DNA of 14,269 nt from UBA1181 sp963626555 (GTDB taxonomy: Bacteria > Bacteroidota > Bacteroidia > Bacteroidales > Paludibacteraceae), in the NCBI GenBank assembly GCA_963626555.1, contig CAVFXQ010000051.1, positions 1 to 14,269 of the forward strand, given 5' to 3'. Below are positions 1 to 6,928 of the stretch, piece by piece. The translations under genes and the position numbers were made by a program. Each line of letters begins with the position of its first letter. The first letter of the stretch is position 1. The notes under the pieces are model-generated. The model was given only the letters and a program-made list of their open reading frames with translations. It was not told the origin of the DNA and searched no databases.

Positions 1-6
1 GTTACG

Positions 7-55
7 AGGATAACAAAAAGGTCTTAGGAACGTTCCTAAGACCTTTCCTTTTTTT
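7..55. repeat. 49-bp direct repeat, copy 1, containing a palindromic terminator
   Basis: This 49-bp stretch is repeated without a mismatch at 1793-1841; the bases flanking it differ between copies. Inside it, 17-46 is a 30-bp perfect palindrome centred on AACGTT, flanked by five A on the left and a CC plus seven T on the right. It can therefore act as an intrinsic terminator on either strand. Here it probably ends a gene lying left of the window. That the two copies are identical is seen directly; the terminator role is inferred. Confidence 0.85.
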
Positions 56-56
56 G

Positions 57-403
57 TCTTTAGCTAGTTCACTTAGTGACAAACAGACCTATTTGGCTAC
101 CCTGGACATGTACTGTGTGCTACACGCTTATTCTCTGGACTAATTTCTTATAAACATGACGACAAGATACGTTTTTTCTTTCTGCGTCACCCTGCGTCAA
201 CCATTTTTTTCATAATTAACCTATTGATTCCCAATGTGCGCAACACTTGATGTTGCACAAATGAGATGAAGTCAAGAAATTAGGTTATATGTAATTTTAT
301 TGATAAAAATTTTTTGTTAATGTAAAATGTTATAATTCTGCATTGCTTTTGTCTATGATTTTGGCCATTTATTGTACGAAAGTATTTTTAATTTTTTTTA
401 ACA
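57..403. other. Intergenic region without a gene
   Basis: I see no convincing coding region in these roughly 350 bases. They hold two small symmetric elements. CTGCGTCA occurs twice (182-189 and 192-199), exactly 10 bases apart. An imperfect 9-bp inverted repeat (237-245 with 251-259, one mismatch, 5-base loop) follows. The stretch becomes very AT-rich towards the first ORF at 404. These could be operator sites or an untranslated leader; nothing in the sequence decides this. Confidence 0.5.
360..390 (+). promoter_or_regulatory. Candidate Bacteroidetes promoter for the cytolysin-like ORF
   Basis: TTTG at 360-363 is followed after 19 bases by TATTTTTA at 383-390. This matches the Bacteroidetes TTTG-N19-TAnnTTTG pattern except for the last base. 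Transcription would begin only a few bases before the ATG at 404, giving a very short leader. Confidence 0.35.
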
Positions 404-913
404 ATGAAAAAGAAAATAATCGTAATTAGTTCTATCTTCATCGTAATGATGCAGATGTCATGCAAGGATGAAGAAAAGGATGGAAGTGAAATGGGGTCAT
501 TGGATGATTACGTATCCCAGTTAGTTGATCCTGAACAGCCTGCGGTAACTGATGGTAGACAACAGATTGGTGAAGTAGAGAAAGAATTTGACAATGCAAC
601 TAAAACTTATTGTACGACGGCGACTTATAAAGCGGGAGCAGAGTATAATGAGATGATGTTGATGGATCCGACTTCAAATGTGATTTATCCAGGAAGTATA
701 ATAGAGGGAAATTCTGTTATTGATGGCTCATACAGACAAATAGTATTGGATAGAGCACCGATGAAGATTTCTACAGATCTTCAAAATTTTGAAGGTGATT
801 GCGCTGCTGTAGTAGAGAATCCTTCTTTGTCTTCAGTACGTTCTGCTATTAAAAGTATGATTTATGATGCAAACATCAATGGAAGTACAGGAGCAAAAGT
901 GAAATACATATGA
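404..913 (+). CDS. Lipoprotein with a truncated cholesterol-dependent cytolysin domain 1
   Basis: This is a 169-residue lipoprotein. An N-terminal signal ends at Cys20 and is followed by KDEEKD, which fits the Bacteroidetes signal for surface-exposed lipoproteins. Residues about 65-169 resemble domain 1 of thiol-activated (cholesterol-dependent) cytolysins: YPG at 95-97, DRAPM at 116-120 followed by an S-x-DL strand, and PSLSSVR at 140-146. These correspond in order to the YPGALL, DRAPMTYSIDL and PSNSSVR segments of pneumolysin. Family members are normally about 470-500 residues. Here the reading frame stops at a TGA before the two transmembrane-hairpin regions and the Trp-rich undecapeptide, so pore formation is not expected from this ORF. 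The following ORF lies in the same frame two codons later. Base composition is visibly more AT-rich than the minus-strand genes to the right. It is either a broken cytolysin or a small domain-1-only lipoprotein. The family match is from memory of motifs, not from a search. Confidence 0.68.
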   Translation: MKKKIIVISSIFIVMMQMSCKDEEKDGSEMGSLDDYVSQLVDPEQPAVTDGRQQIGEVEKEFDNATKTYCTTATYKAGAEYNEMMLMDPTSNVIYPGSIIEGNSVIDGSYRQIVLDRAPMKISTDLQNFEGDCAAVVENPSLSSVRSAIKSMIYDANINGSTGAKVKYI

Positions 914-916
914 GCC

Positions 917-1111
917 ATGCCATCAAGAGTATTTATTACAGATTTAAAAGAAAATGATGGTGTTGGATATGCAATGATACATCTGTCAGAGGAGTATACG
1001 GATGGACACTATAAATATAAAAAGACAGGTAAGCATAAATATGCTCATAAACCGCATACTACGCCAACGGATTGTACAGTAAAATTTCAGTTTAGAGTAA
1101 ATTTTTATTAA
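917..1111 (+). CDS. Small hypothetical protein in frame after the cytolysin-like ORF
   Basis: These 64 residues start at an ATG three bases after the preceding TGA and in the same frame, so this may be a continuation rather than a gene. There is no signal peptide. The middle is basic and Tyr/His/Lys-rich, and the end is a predicted beta strand (VKFQFRVNF). The segment GVGYAMIHLSEEY and the final strand resemble the end of the next ORF (GVRALIWIDERF, then ITVKYEI). That suggests a shared C-terminal module. The stop codon is one base before the ATG at 1113, so translation is probably coupled to the next gene. Function unknown. Confidence 0.4.
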   Translation: MPSRVFITDLKENDGVGYAMIHLSEEYTDGHYKYKKTGKHKYAHKPHTTPTDCTVKFQFRVNFY

Positions 1112-1112
1112 C

Positions 1113-1763
1113 ATGAAAAAATTAGTATATATTTTATTTCTTCTTCTGTGTGTCTTAACTTCATGTAAGAAAGAAGAAGAGAAAGGAGAGACAAAGAAAG
1201 CAAGTTCAATTGCATGTGTGGAAGATATTAAAATACAATCTTTTTCAGATACTTGTAGAGCTTATAATGTTGAATTACAGAAAACTGTAAGTTTGAAAGA
1301 AGAGTATGATTTTGCTTTCGTACAGTATGATACTATAGGAGCAATTGTAACAAATGGAAAATATAGAATAATCAATACATGTATAAGATTTGATATTTTT
1401 TTCCCGAATTGTTTCTTAGCAGGTCCAAATAATGTAGATTTAGTTAGAATACTAAAAAAACATAAAAAAAGTGACAGTAAAATAACTTTTTATAGTTTTG
1501 AAGATGAAGATGCTGCTTCACAAAAAGAGTTATTTGAAAATGCAAATAATGTAGATTCTTTTGAAAAAGCATTTGAAAAATCAAGTAAAGTGCAACATCC
1601 AGATAGATCATCGGATGCTATATATGACGATGATGTCAATACGTTGATGAAAAATCATATGTTTGGTATAAAAACAGTGAATGGGGTGAGAGCACTTATT
1701 TGGATAGATGAAAGGTTTGCAAATTATATGGAAATAACAGTCAAATATGAAATTTATGAATAA
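1113..1763 (+). CDS. Hypothetical lipoprotein, AT-rich
   Basis: This is a 216-residue protein. It has a clear lipoprotein signal (LTSC, Cys18) followed by KKEEEKGE, again a Lys/Glu-rich tail expected for surface display in Bacteroidetes. The mature part has several Cys residues in its first half, a charged Asp/Glu/Lys-rich middle (about 120-165), and a beta-rich end with GVRALIWIDERF and ITVKYEI. I do not recognise the family. The gene starts one base after the previous stop and ends just before the second terminator repeat, so it is the last gene of the cassette. Its codons are strongly AT-biased (many AAA, AAT, ATA), unlike the metalloprotease gene on the other strand. It could be a partner, immunity or accessory protein of the cytolysin-like ORF; that is only an inference from position. 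Confidence 0.7.
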   Translation: MKKLVYILFLLLCVLTSCKKEEEKGETKKASSIACVEDIKIQSFSDTCRAYNVELQKTVSLKEEYDFAFVQYDTIGAIVTNGKYRIINTCIRFDIFFPNCFLAGPNNVDLVRILKKHKKSDSKITFYSFEDEDAASQKELFENANNVDSFEKAFEKSSKVQHPDRSSDAIYDDDVNTLMKNHMFGIKTVNGVRALIWIDERFANYMEITVKYEIYE

Positions 1764-1792
1764 TTCATTTATTTAGTCTATCAAGCTGAAAA

Positions 1793-1841
1793 AGGATAAC
1801 AAAAAGGTCTTAGGAACGTTCCTAAGACCTTTCCTTTTTTT
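1793..1841. repeat. 49-bp direct repeat, copy 2, bidirectional terminator
   Basis: This is identical to 7-55, with the palindrome at 1803-1832. It lies between two convergent genes (plus-strand ORF ending at 1763, minus-strand ORF ending at 1852). The poly-A and poly-T flanks let it terminate both. Together the two copies bracket the three-ORF cassette, so recombination between them would remove 1786 bp. Confidence 0.88.
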
Positions 1842-1851
1842 ATGTGATTGC

Positions 1852-4161
1852 TTATTTCAAGCGAATAACTTTTGTCTCTGAGTGGCTTGGATAAGTCAGT
1901 TTCAAGAGGTAAACACCAGCGTTGAGTCCCGCTTCATTGACTTTTAAAGCGTGGGTGTATTGACCTTCTGCTTGGATTGAGTTGACGAAATGGGTGAGTA
2001 GGCTACCTGTAGCAGTGTAGAGGCTCAATTTTACAGGTACGTTGTTGAAAGGTACGTTGTATTCTGCTACTACTTCATCGTCAGAATAGTAGACATTGAG
2101 CATGTCGCGTTTGTCGTTTGCGATATTTTCAACGTCAGATGTTTGGGCGGTGATGGTGATGTTGAAGTTGATCTTTACTGCCTTCATACCCACAACAAAT
2201 GCTTGTGAGATGGTGTATTGGTCTCCTATAGAAACGCGGTCTGGGTAGTGTCCGATGTTGGCAGTCATGTTGGTCAACGACAATTCGGAGTAGAGGGTTG
2301 CTTTCTCGTTGGAGTAAACAACAACGTCGCCTTGGTTATTGAACCAGTGACCAGGATCGTTAGCCGTTGAAGTCTTGTAGAAAGTACCGTTGCTATTCAC
2401 TCCGTAGAAGTTGAGGTTGGCAGCGATAAGTTCTGAGGCTGTCATATTGAATTTTGAAGCCAAAGTGGTTGCATCCAATGTTACTGTTGTTGGTGCGTAG
2501 TTGGCGTTGATAGGCAAAGAGACGTTGTAGTTCTCTTCGTAGATTGTTTCAATTTCAGACTCCTTTTTTACCTCTTCCTCGTCGCAATTGTTGCAAACGG
2601 AAGCCCAGTCGTATTGTAAGTTGAAGTTGTTATACCAGCGTGTCTTAGGGTCGGCTGCTCCCGAAATGCCATTCTCGAGGGTCAACGTGTAGTTGTGGTG
2701 TTTCGTACGTGTCTCGTCTCCTTTATAAGCGTAGTCTGTGTTGCAGACAACGGCGAAGACAACGCCACTTTGAGGTGTCTTATCGAGTCGAAGTGTTGTT
2801 GAACCTTCACCCAGGACAGGCTCGCTGTAGACTGGTGTTCCGTCGGTGGCACGGTAGCAGAGTTGCAAACTCATATTGTCTCCGATTGGGGTCAATTTTA
2901 CTTTTACCGTTGTCCCATTGACTGTCAAAGGCACAATGTTGGCGCCAGACCATCCTGGAGTCGTTTCGCTGTTAGGAGTCAACACGCCGTTCTGCTCTGT
3001 CATTGTTTGGTAAGGTGTCGCATACCATTTTGCCACGTTTTTGATTGAGCAATCAGAATCCCAGTTGCTATCTTCTGCTTCGCAGCCCAAATTCCTTCCG
3101 AAGTTCTCGTTCAAAAGGGTGCGGACGTTTTCCGACCATCCTTGCATATCGAGCATTGCTAATTTCGCACGATATTCCATAATGAGGCGACGTACTTGCG
3201 CATCGCCCATCTGACCAGCCATTGTCTCCAAAAGATATTTGCTTCCGTCTATGTTCGGAGTGTTTTTCCACAACCAAGGCACTGCACCTGAGCTGATCCA
3301 TACACCTAAGAAAGTTGGGAAAATGTTAGAATACTGTGTCCCACCCAAGAGTGTTCGCCAGTTATTGCCACCGACACCTTGTGCGCCTGGACCACCAAAA
3401 GAGCCGTCCAACAACCAACCACTGTAACACTCAATAGGCATAAATGGAGCGATAACACACGCTGCATTCAAGAATCCCATACCTGAGTAGGCATTGCTTT
3501 TTGTCTTGTCGGCAGACCCACGTCGTACAGACATCTCTTGTTGTAACCAAGTGTTCCCACCCTCCTGGAACCAGTGAACGTATTTTGCGCCCAAATCAGT
3601 TAAAATACAGTGAACACCCTCATGAATCATTGCGTTCATCTGCGAAACACGGTCTTTGTATGGGCAGGAAGGGTCGAAACTGTAGACAGGGTAGTAAGAT
3701 GCGTTAACGGCAGGATAACCGTCAATGGTCGTTTGCCAACCACCAGTGGCAGAGGTGTCGCTTGAGCCAGTGCAATCCATTGATCCATAGAGGTAGACGG
3801 CACTACGATAGCCATCTTCCACACGTCGGTCGCGAGGCCATCCCATTTCGTTGGTTATATAGTCGAATTCCTGATTGAAGTAGTTTAATAGATTCTCAAT
3901 CGCTGTATCTGTGATTTTGCTGCAACGGTTGGCTCCGTAGATAAAAGACCAGTATTGCTTGCTTTTGACGCCAGCAGCCGCTTTGATGCAATTACCGTCG
4001 ACATCCTTAGTTGGTACCTCGTAGCTGATCCCTTCATCATTGAAATTGTAGTAAACATTAGGAGAGTACGCTGGCCATTGGTAAGCGTCACCCTCTGCGG
4101 CGTTGGCGTATGAAGCCACACAAAGTAAGGACAAAGTAGCCCAAAAATTTCTGATTCGCAT
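1852..4161 (-). CDS. T9SS-secreted putative gluzincin-type zinc metalloprotease
   Basis: This 769-residue protein has a Sec signal peptide with likely cleavage after AYANA-like residues near position 21. Its C-terminus (about residues 690-769, with LSLYTATGSLL, AGVYLLKL and KVIRLK) is a type A T9SS sorting domain, so it should be exported across the outer membrane and released or anchored. The N-terminal half carries HEGVH at 180-184 and, 16 residues later, Glu200 in WFQEGGNTWLQQE. This is the HExxH...E arrangement of gluzincins, in which the two His and the distal Glu bind zinc and Glu181 is catalytic. The surrounding region resembles uncharacterised Bacteroidetes secreted proteins (possibly the DUF6055 family; recalled, not searched). 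Residues about 400-690 look like beta-sandwich modules. It is monocistronic, convergent with the cassette, and unrelated to serA upstream. The substrate is unknown; a role in degrading host or dietary protein is speculation. Confidence 0.75.
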   Translation of the reverse strand: MRIRNFWATLSLLCVASYANAAEGDAYQWPAYSPNVYYNFNDEGISYEVPTKDVDGNCIKAAAGVKSKQYWSFIYGANRCSKITDTAIENLLNYFNQEFDYITNEMGWPRDRRVEDGYRSAVYLYGSMDCTGSSDTSATGGWQTTIDGYPAVNASYYPVYSFDPSCPYKDRVSQMNAMIHEGVHCILTDLGAKYVHWFQEGGNTWLQQEMSVRRGSADKTKSNAYSGMGFLNAACVIAPFMPIECYSGWLLDGSFGGPGAQGVGGNNWRTLLGGTQYSNIFPTFLGVWISSGAVPWLWKNTPNIDGSKYLLETMAGQMGDAQVRRLIMEYRAKLAMLDMQGWSENVRTLLNENFGRNLGCEAEDSNWDSDCSIKNVAKWYATPYQTMTEQNGVLTPNSETTPGWSGANIVPLTVNGTTVKVKLTPIGDNMSLQLCYRATDGTPVYSEPVLGEGSTTLRLDKTPQSGVVFAVVCNTDYAYKGDETRTKHHNYTLTLENGISGAADPKTRWYNNFNLQYDWASVCNNCDEEEVKKESEIETIYEENYNVSLPINANYAPTTVTLDATTLASKFNMTASELIAANLNFYGVNSNGTFYKTSTANDPGHWFNNQGDVVVYSNEKATLYSELSLTNMTANIGHYPDRVSIGDQYTISQAFVVGMKAVKINFNITITAQTSDVENIANDKRDMLNVYYSDDEVVAEYNVPFNNVPVKLSLYTATGSLLTHFVNSIQAEGQYTHALKVNEAGLNAGVYLLKLTYPSHSETKVIRLK

Positions 4162-4363
4162 AAGTATTAAAAATAAGTGTTATAAATGGTTTTATTAACT
4201 TGTGGAGAAACCATATAATGTCTTGTCTAAAAAAATCTTAACTTCGTTTCGCAATAATACAAAAAAATCTAAAAAAACAGATGCTCGCTGAAAATTATTT
4301 TGACATAACACAATAAATTTTAAAGCCATCTTCATCTTGTGTCTTATAACGTGTTTCAAATAA

Positions 4364-4392
4364 AAAGGCGTACTGGTTATCAGCACGCCTTT
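4364..4392 (-). terminator. Intrinsic terminator after serA
   Basis: Arms AAAGGCGT and ACGCCTTT, extended by CTG/CAG with one mismatch, form a hairpin with a 5-base loop. On the minus strand it is followed by a short T run. It lies 21 bases past the serA stop and closes the serC-serA unit. Confidence 0.8.
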
Positions 4393-4413
4393 CGTTATAG
4401 AATAAATAGTATT

Positions 4414-5334
4414 TTACTTGTTTACTCTGAATTTCTCGTTGCCGTTCTTGATATAGTCAACGATTTGTTTAGCAGCAGCGATACCAGCGTTGGTGTTAGC
4501 CTCTGTTGTCTGAGCCCCCATCTTCTTAGGAGTTGAGAAGTAGCGACCTTCAAACTTTGTGAACTCGGCGTCAGCGTCAGGCTTGATGTCTGTGACATAC
4601 TTCAAGTCTTCTCTCTCAGCTAACAATTTGATGAGTCCTTCCTCGTCAATAACCTCTTTACGGGCTGTGTTAACGAGGATGCCACCCTTCTTCATCTTGC
4701 CAACTAAGTCGTAGTTGATGCTCTTCTTAGTTTCTGGGGTTGCAGGAATGTGGAGAGAAACAATGTCGCAAGTTGTGAACAAATCTTCTTGTTTTGCGAC
4801 AGCCTTAACACCAGCTGCCTCGATAGCAGAAGCAGGGCAGAAAGCATCGTATGCGTAAACTTCCATTCCGAAGCCTTTAGCAACACGAGCCACGTTACGA
4901 CCTACGTTTCCGAATGCGAGCAACCCTAGCTTCTTGCCCATCAACTCTGAACCAGACTTCCCGTTGAAGAAGTTACGAACTGCGAACACAAGTAAACCGA
5001 ATACCAACTCAGCAACAGCGTTAGCGTTCTGACCTGGAGTGTTCATCACTACTACGTTGTGAGCGGTAGCGGCAGCGAGGTCTACGTTGTCGTAACCTGC
5101 ACCTGCACGAACAACAATTTTCAGGTTTTTAGCAGCGTCAAATACTTCGTTGTCGATCACATCACTACGGATGATGATAGCGTCTGCGTCGGCAGCAGCG
5201 TCAAGTAATTGCTTCTTCTCTGTGTATTTCTCTAATAATACTGTTTGGAAGCCTGCAGCGTCCAAAACACTCTTTATACCATCAATGGCAACCTTTGCGA
5301 AAGGCTTCTCTGTGGCAACTAATACTTTTGTCAT
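4414..5334 (-). CDS. serA: D-3-phosphoglycerate dehydrogenase, short form
   Basis: It is expected to oxidise 3-phosphoglycerate to 3-phosphohydroxypyruvate with NAD+, the first step of serine synthesis, in the cytoplasm. The 306 residues cover only the two-domain D-2-hydroxyacid dehydrogenase core: substrate-side RAGAGYDNVD at 76-85, the Rossmann glycine motif (FGNVG, 141-145) and the conserved VNTARKEVID with catalytic Arg225. The regulatory ACT/ASB domains of E. coli SerA are absent, so serine feedback must work differently or not at all. At the positions of the usual catalytic Glu (in EP) and His (in TPHxG) I read DIKPD (249-253) and TPKKMG (268-273). Lys thus replaces both family residues in my reading. 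This appears to be a Bacteroidetes form of the enzyme. It sits downstream of serC on the same strand with a 117-base gap, which supports the serine assignment. Confidence 0.86.
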   Translation of the reverse strand: MTKVLVATEKPFAKVAIDGIKSVLDAAGFQTVLLEKYTEKKQLLDAAADADAIIIRSDVIDNEVFDAAKNLKIVVRAGAGYDNVDLAAATAHNVVVMNTPGQNANAVAELVFGLLVFAVRNFFNGKSGSELMGKKLGLLAFGNVGRNVARVAKGFGMEVYAYDAFCPASAIEAAGVKAVAKQEDLFTTCDIVSLHIPATPETKKSINYDLVGKMKKGGILVNTARKEVIDEEGLIKLLAEREDLKYVTDIKPDADAEFTKFEGRYFSTPKKMGAQTTEANTNAGIAAAKQIVDYIKNGNEKFRVNK

Positions 5335-5351
5335 ACGATTTTGTTTAAGTG

Positions 5352-5380
5352 AGTAGAGACGCCTTGCCGACGTCTCTACT
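5352..5380. repeat. Hairpin element between serC and serA
   Basis: AGTAGAGACG (5352-5361) and CGTCTCTACT (5371-5380) form a perfect 10-bp stem with a 9-base loop. A T-rich run follows on the plus strand, but no gene is read in that direction. On the minus strand, the direction of serC-serA, no good T tract follows. It may therefore be an mRNA-stabilising or partial-termination hairpin, or a dispersed repetitive palindrome, rather than a terminator. Confidence 0.65.
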
Positions 5381-5451
5381 AAGTTTATTTTTTTGAGAAT
5401 ATGTGTGAAAATTCACGCATACCAAGATTTTCAATTTTTCGTCTCCGTCTA

Positions 5452-6534
5452 TTATTTAACGTGAGCAGCCTCGAACTCGTTCATGCAATCAACGAGGGCT
5501 TGAACACTTTCAATAGGAAGTGCATTGTAGCAAGAAGCACGGAAGCCACCAACCAAACGGTGTCCCTTGATTCCGACCATTCCTTTTGAAGTAGCAAACT
5601 TGAAGAACTCGTCAGCCAAGTCGGCGTATTGCTCTTTCAATACGAAGCAGATGTTCATACGAGAGCGATCTTCCTTCTTAGCAGTTCCAACGAAAATTTT
5701 GCTGTTATCTATAGCGTTGTAAAGGAGTTCAGCCTTTGCCTTGTTTCTACGTTCCATTTCTTTAACACCACCTTGAGCCTTCAACCAACGGAGGTTCAGC
5801 AATGCTGTGTAGATAGGCAATACAGGAGGTGTATTGAACATAGAACCGTTGTCAACGTGTGTACGGTAGTCTAACATAGTAGGGATTTGGCGAGATACCT
5901 TACCGAGCAATTCATTCTTGACGATAACGAATGTTACACCAGCAGGAGCCAAGTTCTTCTGAGCGCCCCCGTAAATCATTCCGTATTTTGAAACGTCAAC
6001 TGGGTGAGAGAAAATGTCAGAAGACATATCTGCAATCACCGGAATTGGGGAGTCAATGTCTGAGAGCAACTCAGTTCCGTAGATTGTGTTATTGGAAGTG
6101 ATGTGGAGATAGTCTGCATCAGTTGGGATCTGGTAGTCCTTACCAGCTTTTGGCACCCAAGTGAAATTCTCATTAGCAGAAGTGGCAACTTCAACTACCT
6201 CGCCAAATAACTTAGCTTCTTTCATAGCCTTCTTAGCCCATACACCAGTGTTGACGTATGCTGCTTTCTTCTCTAAGAAGTTGAAAGGAACCATACAGAA
6301 TTCCAAGCTTGCACCGCCACCAAGGAAGATAACTGAATATCCTTCTGGAATGTTGAGGATCTCTTTGAACAAAGCAACAGCCTCGTCTACAACTGGTTGG
6401 AAATTCTTCGCACGGTGGCTAATCTCCAACAATGACAATCCATCGTTTTGAAAGTCCAACACTGCTTGTGCAGTTTGCTCAATCACTTCTCTTGGAAGAA
6501 TTGACGGTCCGGCATTGAAATTATGTTTCTTCAT
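5452..6534 (-). CDS. serC: Phosphoserine aminotransferase
   Basis: This PLP enzyme transfers an amino group from glutamate to 3-phosphohydroxypyruvate to give O-phosphoserine; the family also serves pyridoxal phosphate synthesis. The 360-residue length is normal for the family. N-terminal NFNAGPSILP, LGGGASLEF at 71-79, SNNTIYGTE at 147-155 and ADMSSDI at 168-174 are characteristic. Lys193 in GGAQKNLAPAG is the expected Schiff-base lysine. The ATG at 6532-6534 directly precedes KKHNFNAGP, the family's usual beginning. It is the first gene of a serC-serA pair. The upstream region has a Bacteroidetes -7 element. Nothing is unusual in the reading frame. Confidence 0.96.
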   Translation of the reverse strand: MKKHNFNAGPSILPREVIEQTAQAVLDFQNDGLSLLEISHRAKNFQPVVDEAVALFKEILNIPEGYSVIFLGGGASLEFCMVPFNFLEKKAAYVNTGVWAKKAMKEAKLFGEVVEVATSANENFTWVPKAGKDYQIPTDADYLHITSNNTIYGTELLSDIDSPIPVIADMSSDIFSHPVDVSKYGMIYGGAQKNLAPAGVTFVIVKNELLGKVSRQIPTMLDYRTHVDNGSMFNTPPVLPIYTALLNLRWLKAQGGVKEMERRNKAKAELLYNAIDNSKIFVGTAKKEDRSRMNICFVLKEQYADLADEFFKFATSKGMVGIKGHRLVGGFRASCYNALPIESVQALVDCMNEFEAAHVK

Positions 6535-6626
6535 ATCTCTATGTGTTAAATATGTTTTTACTTTTTATGAGTTTTCAAGACTCGCTTTACTTTGCTTCTT
6601 GCCGTAGCCTATAGGGAACGACGGCG

Positions 6627-6634
6627 CAAAATTA
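6627..6634 (-). promoter_or_regulatory. Candidate -7 element for serC
   Basis: On the minus strand this reads TAATTTTG, an exact TAnnTTTG match. About 20 bases further upstream there is only a T-rich stretch (TTTTTC), not a full TTTG. It would give a leader of about 85 bases before serC. The rest of 6535-6928 is AT-rich and shows no gene. Confidence 0.45.
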
Positions 6635-6855
6635 AGAAACTTTTTACTATGGGAAAAATTTCTTTTGTGTTTTTTTGTAAACAAAAAATTAATATAGACT
6701 TACTGAGCCTTGATTTGTGCTTGTTTTGCTTACTATATGTGCTATATTGATAGTATTTGCTTTCTTTTTGATATTTAATCTTTATAAAACTTTGTTTTAA
6801 CTAACAATTTGGCAAACGAAATTTTTTTTGTTTTCCGAACGTATTCCATCCTCAA

Positions 6856-6888
6856 TTGTCTCTTTCACAATAGAAAATGCTAATTTTG
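6856..6888 (+). promoter_or_regulatory. Candidate promoter for ruvC-azlC-azlD
   Basis: TAATTTTG at 6881-6888 matches the Bacteroidetes -7 consensus exactly. A TTG at 6856-6858 sits 22 bases upstream, slightly beyond the usual spacing. The predicted transcript start, near 6895, lies just before or at the first possible ATG (6899). This favours the downstream ATG at 6929 as the real ruvC start. Confidence 0.4.
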
Positions 6889-6928
6889 GAATGTTTTTAT
6901 GCCTATAACTCATCAATATTGCTCATCA

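Larger units (their letters stand above)
404..1111 (+). pseudogene. Possible interrupted cytolysin gene spanning an in-frame TGA
   Basis: The ORFs at 404-913 and 917-1111 share one reading frame and are separated only by TGA at 911-913 and one GCC codon. Read as one unit they give about 235 residues, half the length of a normal cholesterol-dependent cytolysin. The second part might match the strand following the first transmembrane hairpin (the P..VYISS....G pattern of the family), but only weakly. If so, the gene has both a nonsense mutation and internal and C-terminal deletions. The alternative is two separate translationally coupled genes, the second starting at the ATG at 917. Confidence 0.45.

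Noticed and set aside
911..919. TGA in the cytolysin-like ORF as selenocysteine or programmed read-through
   Set aside because: No stem-loop of the selenocysteine type is evident just downstream, the family has no Cys/Sec at this point, and an ATG follows at once. A mutation or a separate start is simpler.
7..1841. Insertion sequence or composite transposon between the 49-bp repeats
   Set aside because: The repeats are direct, are explained as terminators, and the three ORFs contain no transposase or integrase motif.
6161..6451. Plus-strand open frame of 96 codons inside serC
   Set aside because: It lies wholly opposite a clear serC, shows no family motif and has no promoter or A-rich start region.
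6899..6928. Longer ruvC beginning at 6899
   Set aside because: The added ten residues do not resemble RuvC, the candidate promoter leaves almost no leader, and the start at 6929 gives normal length.
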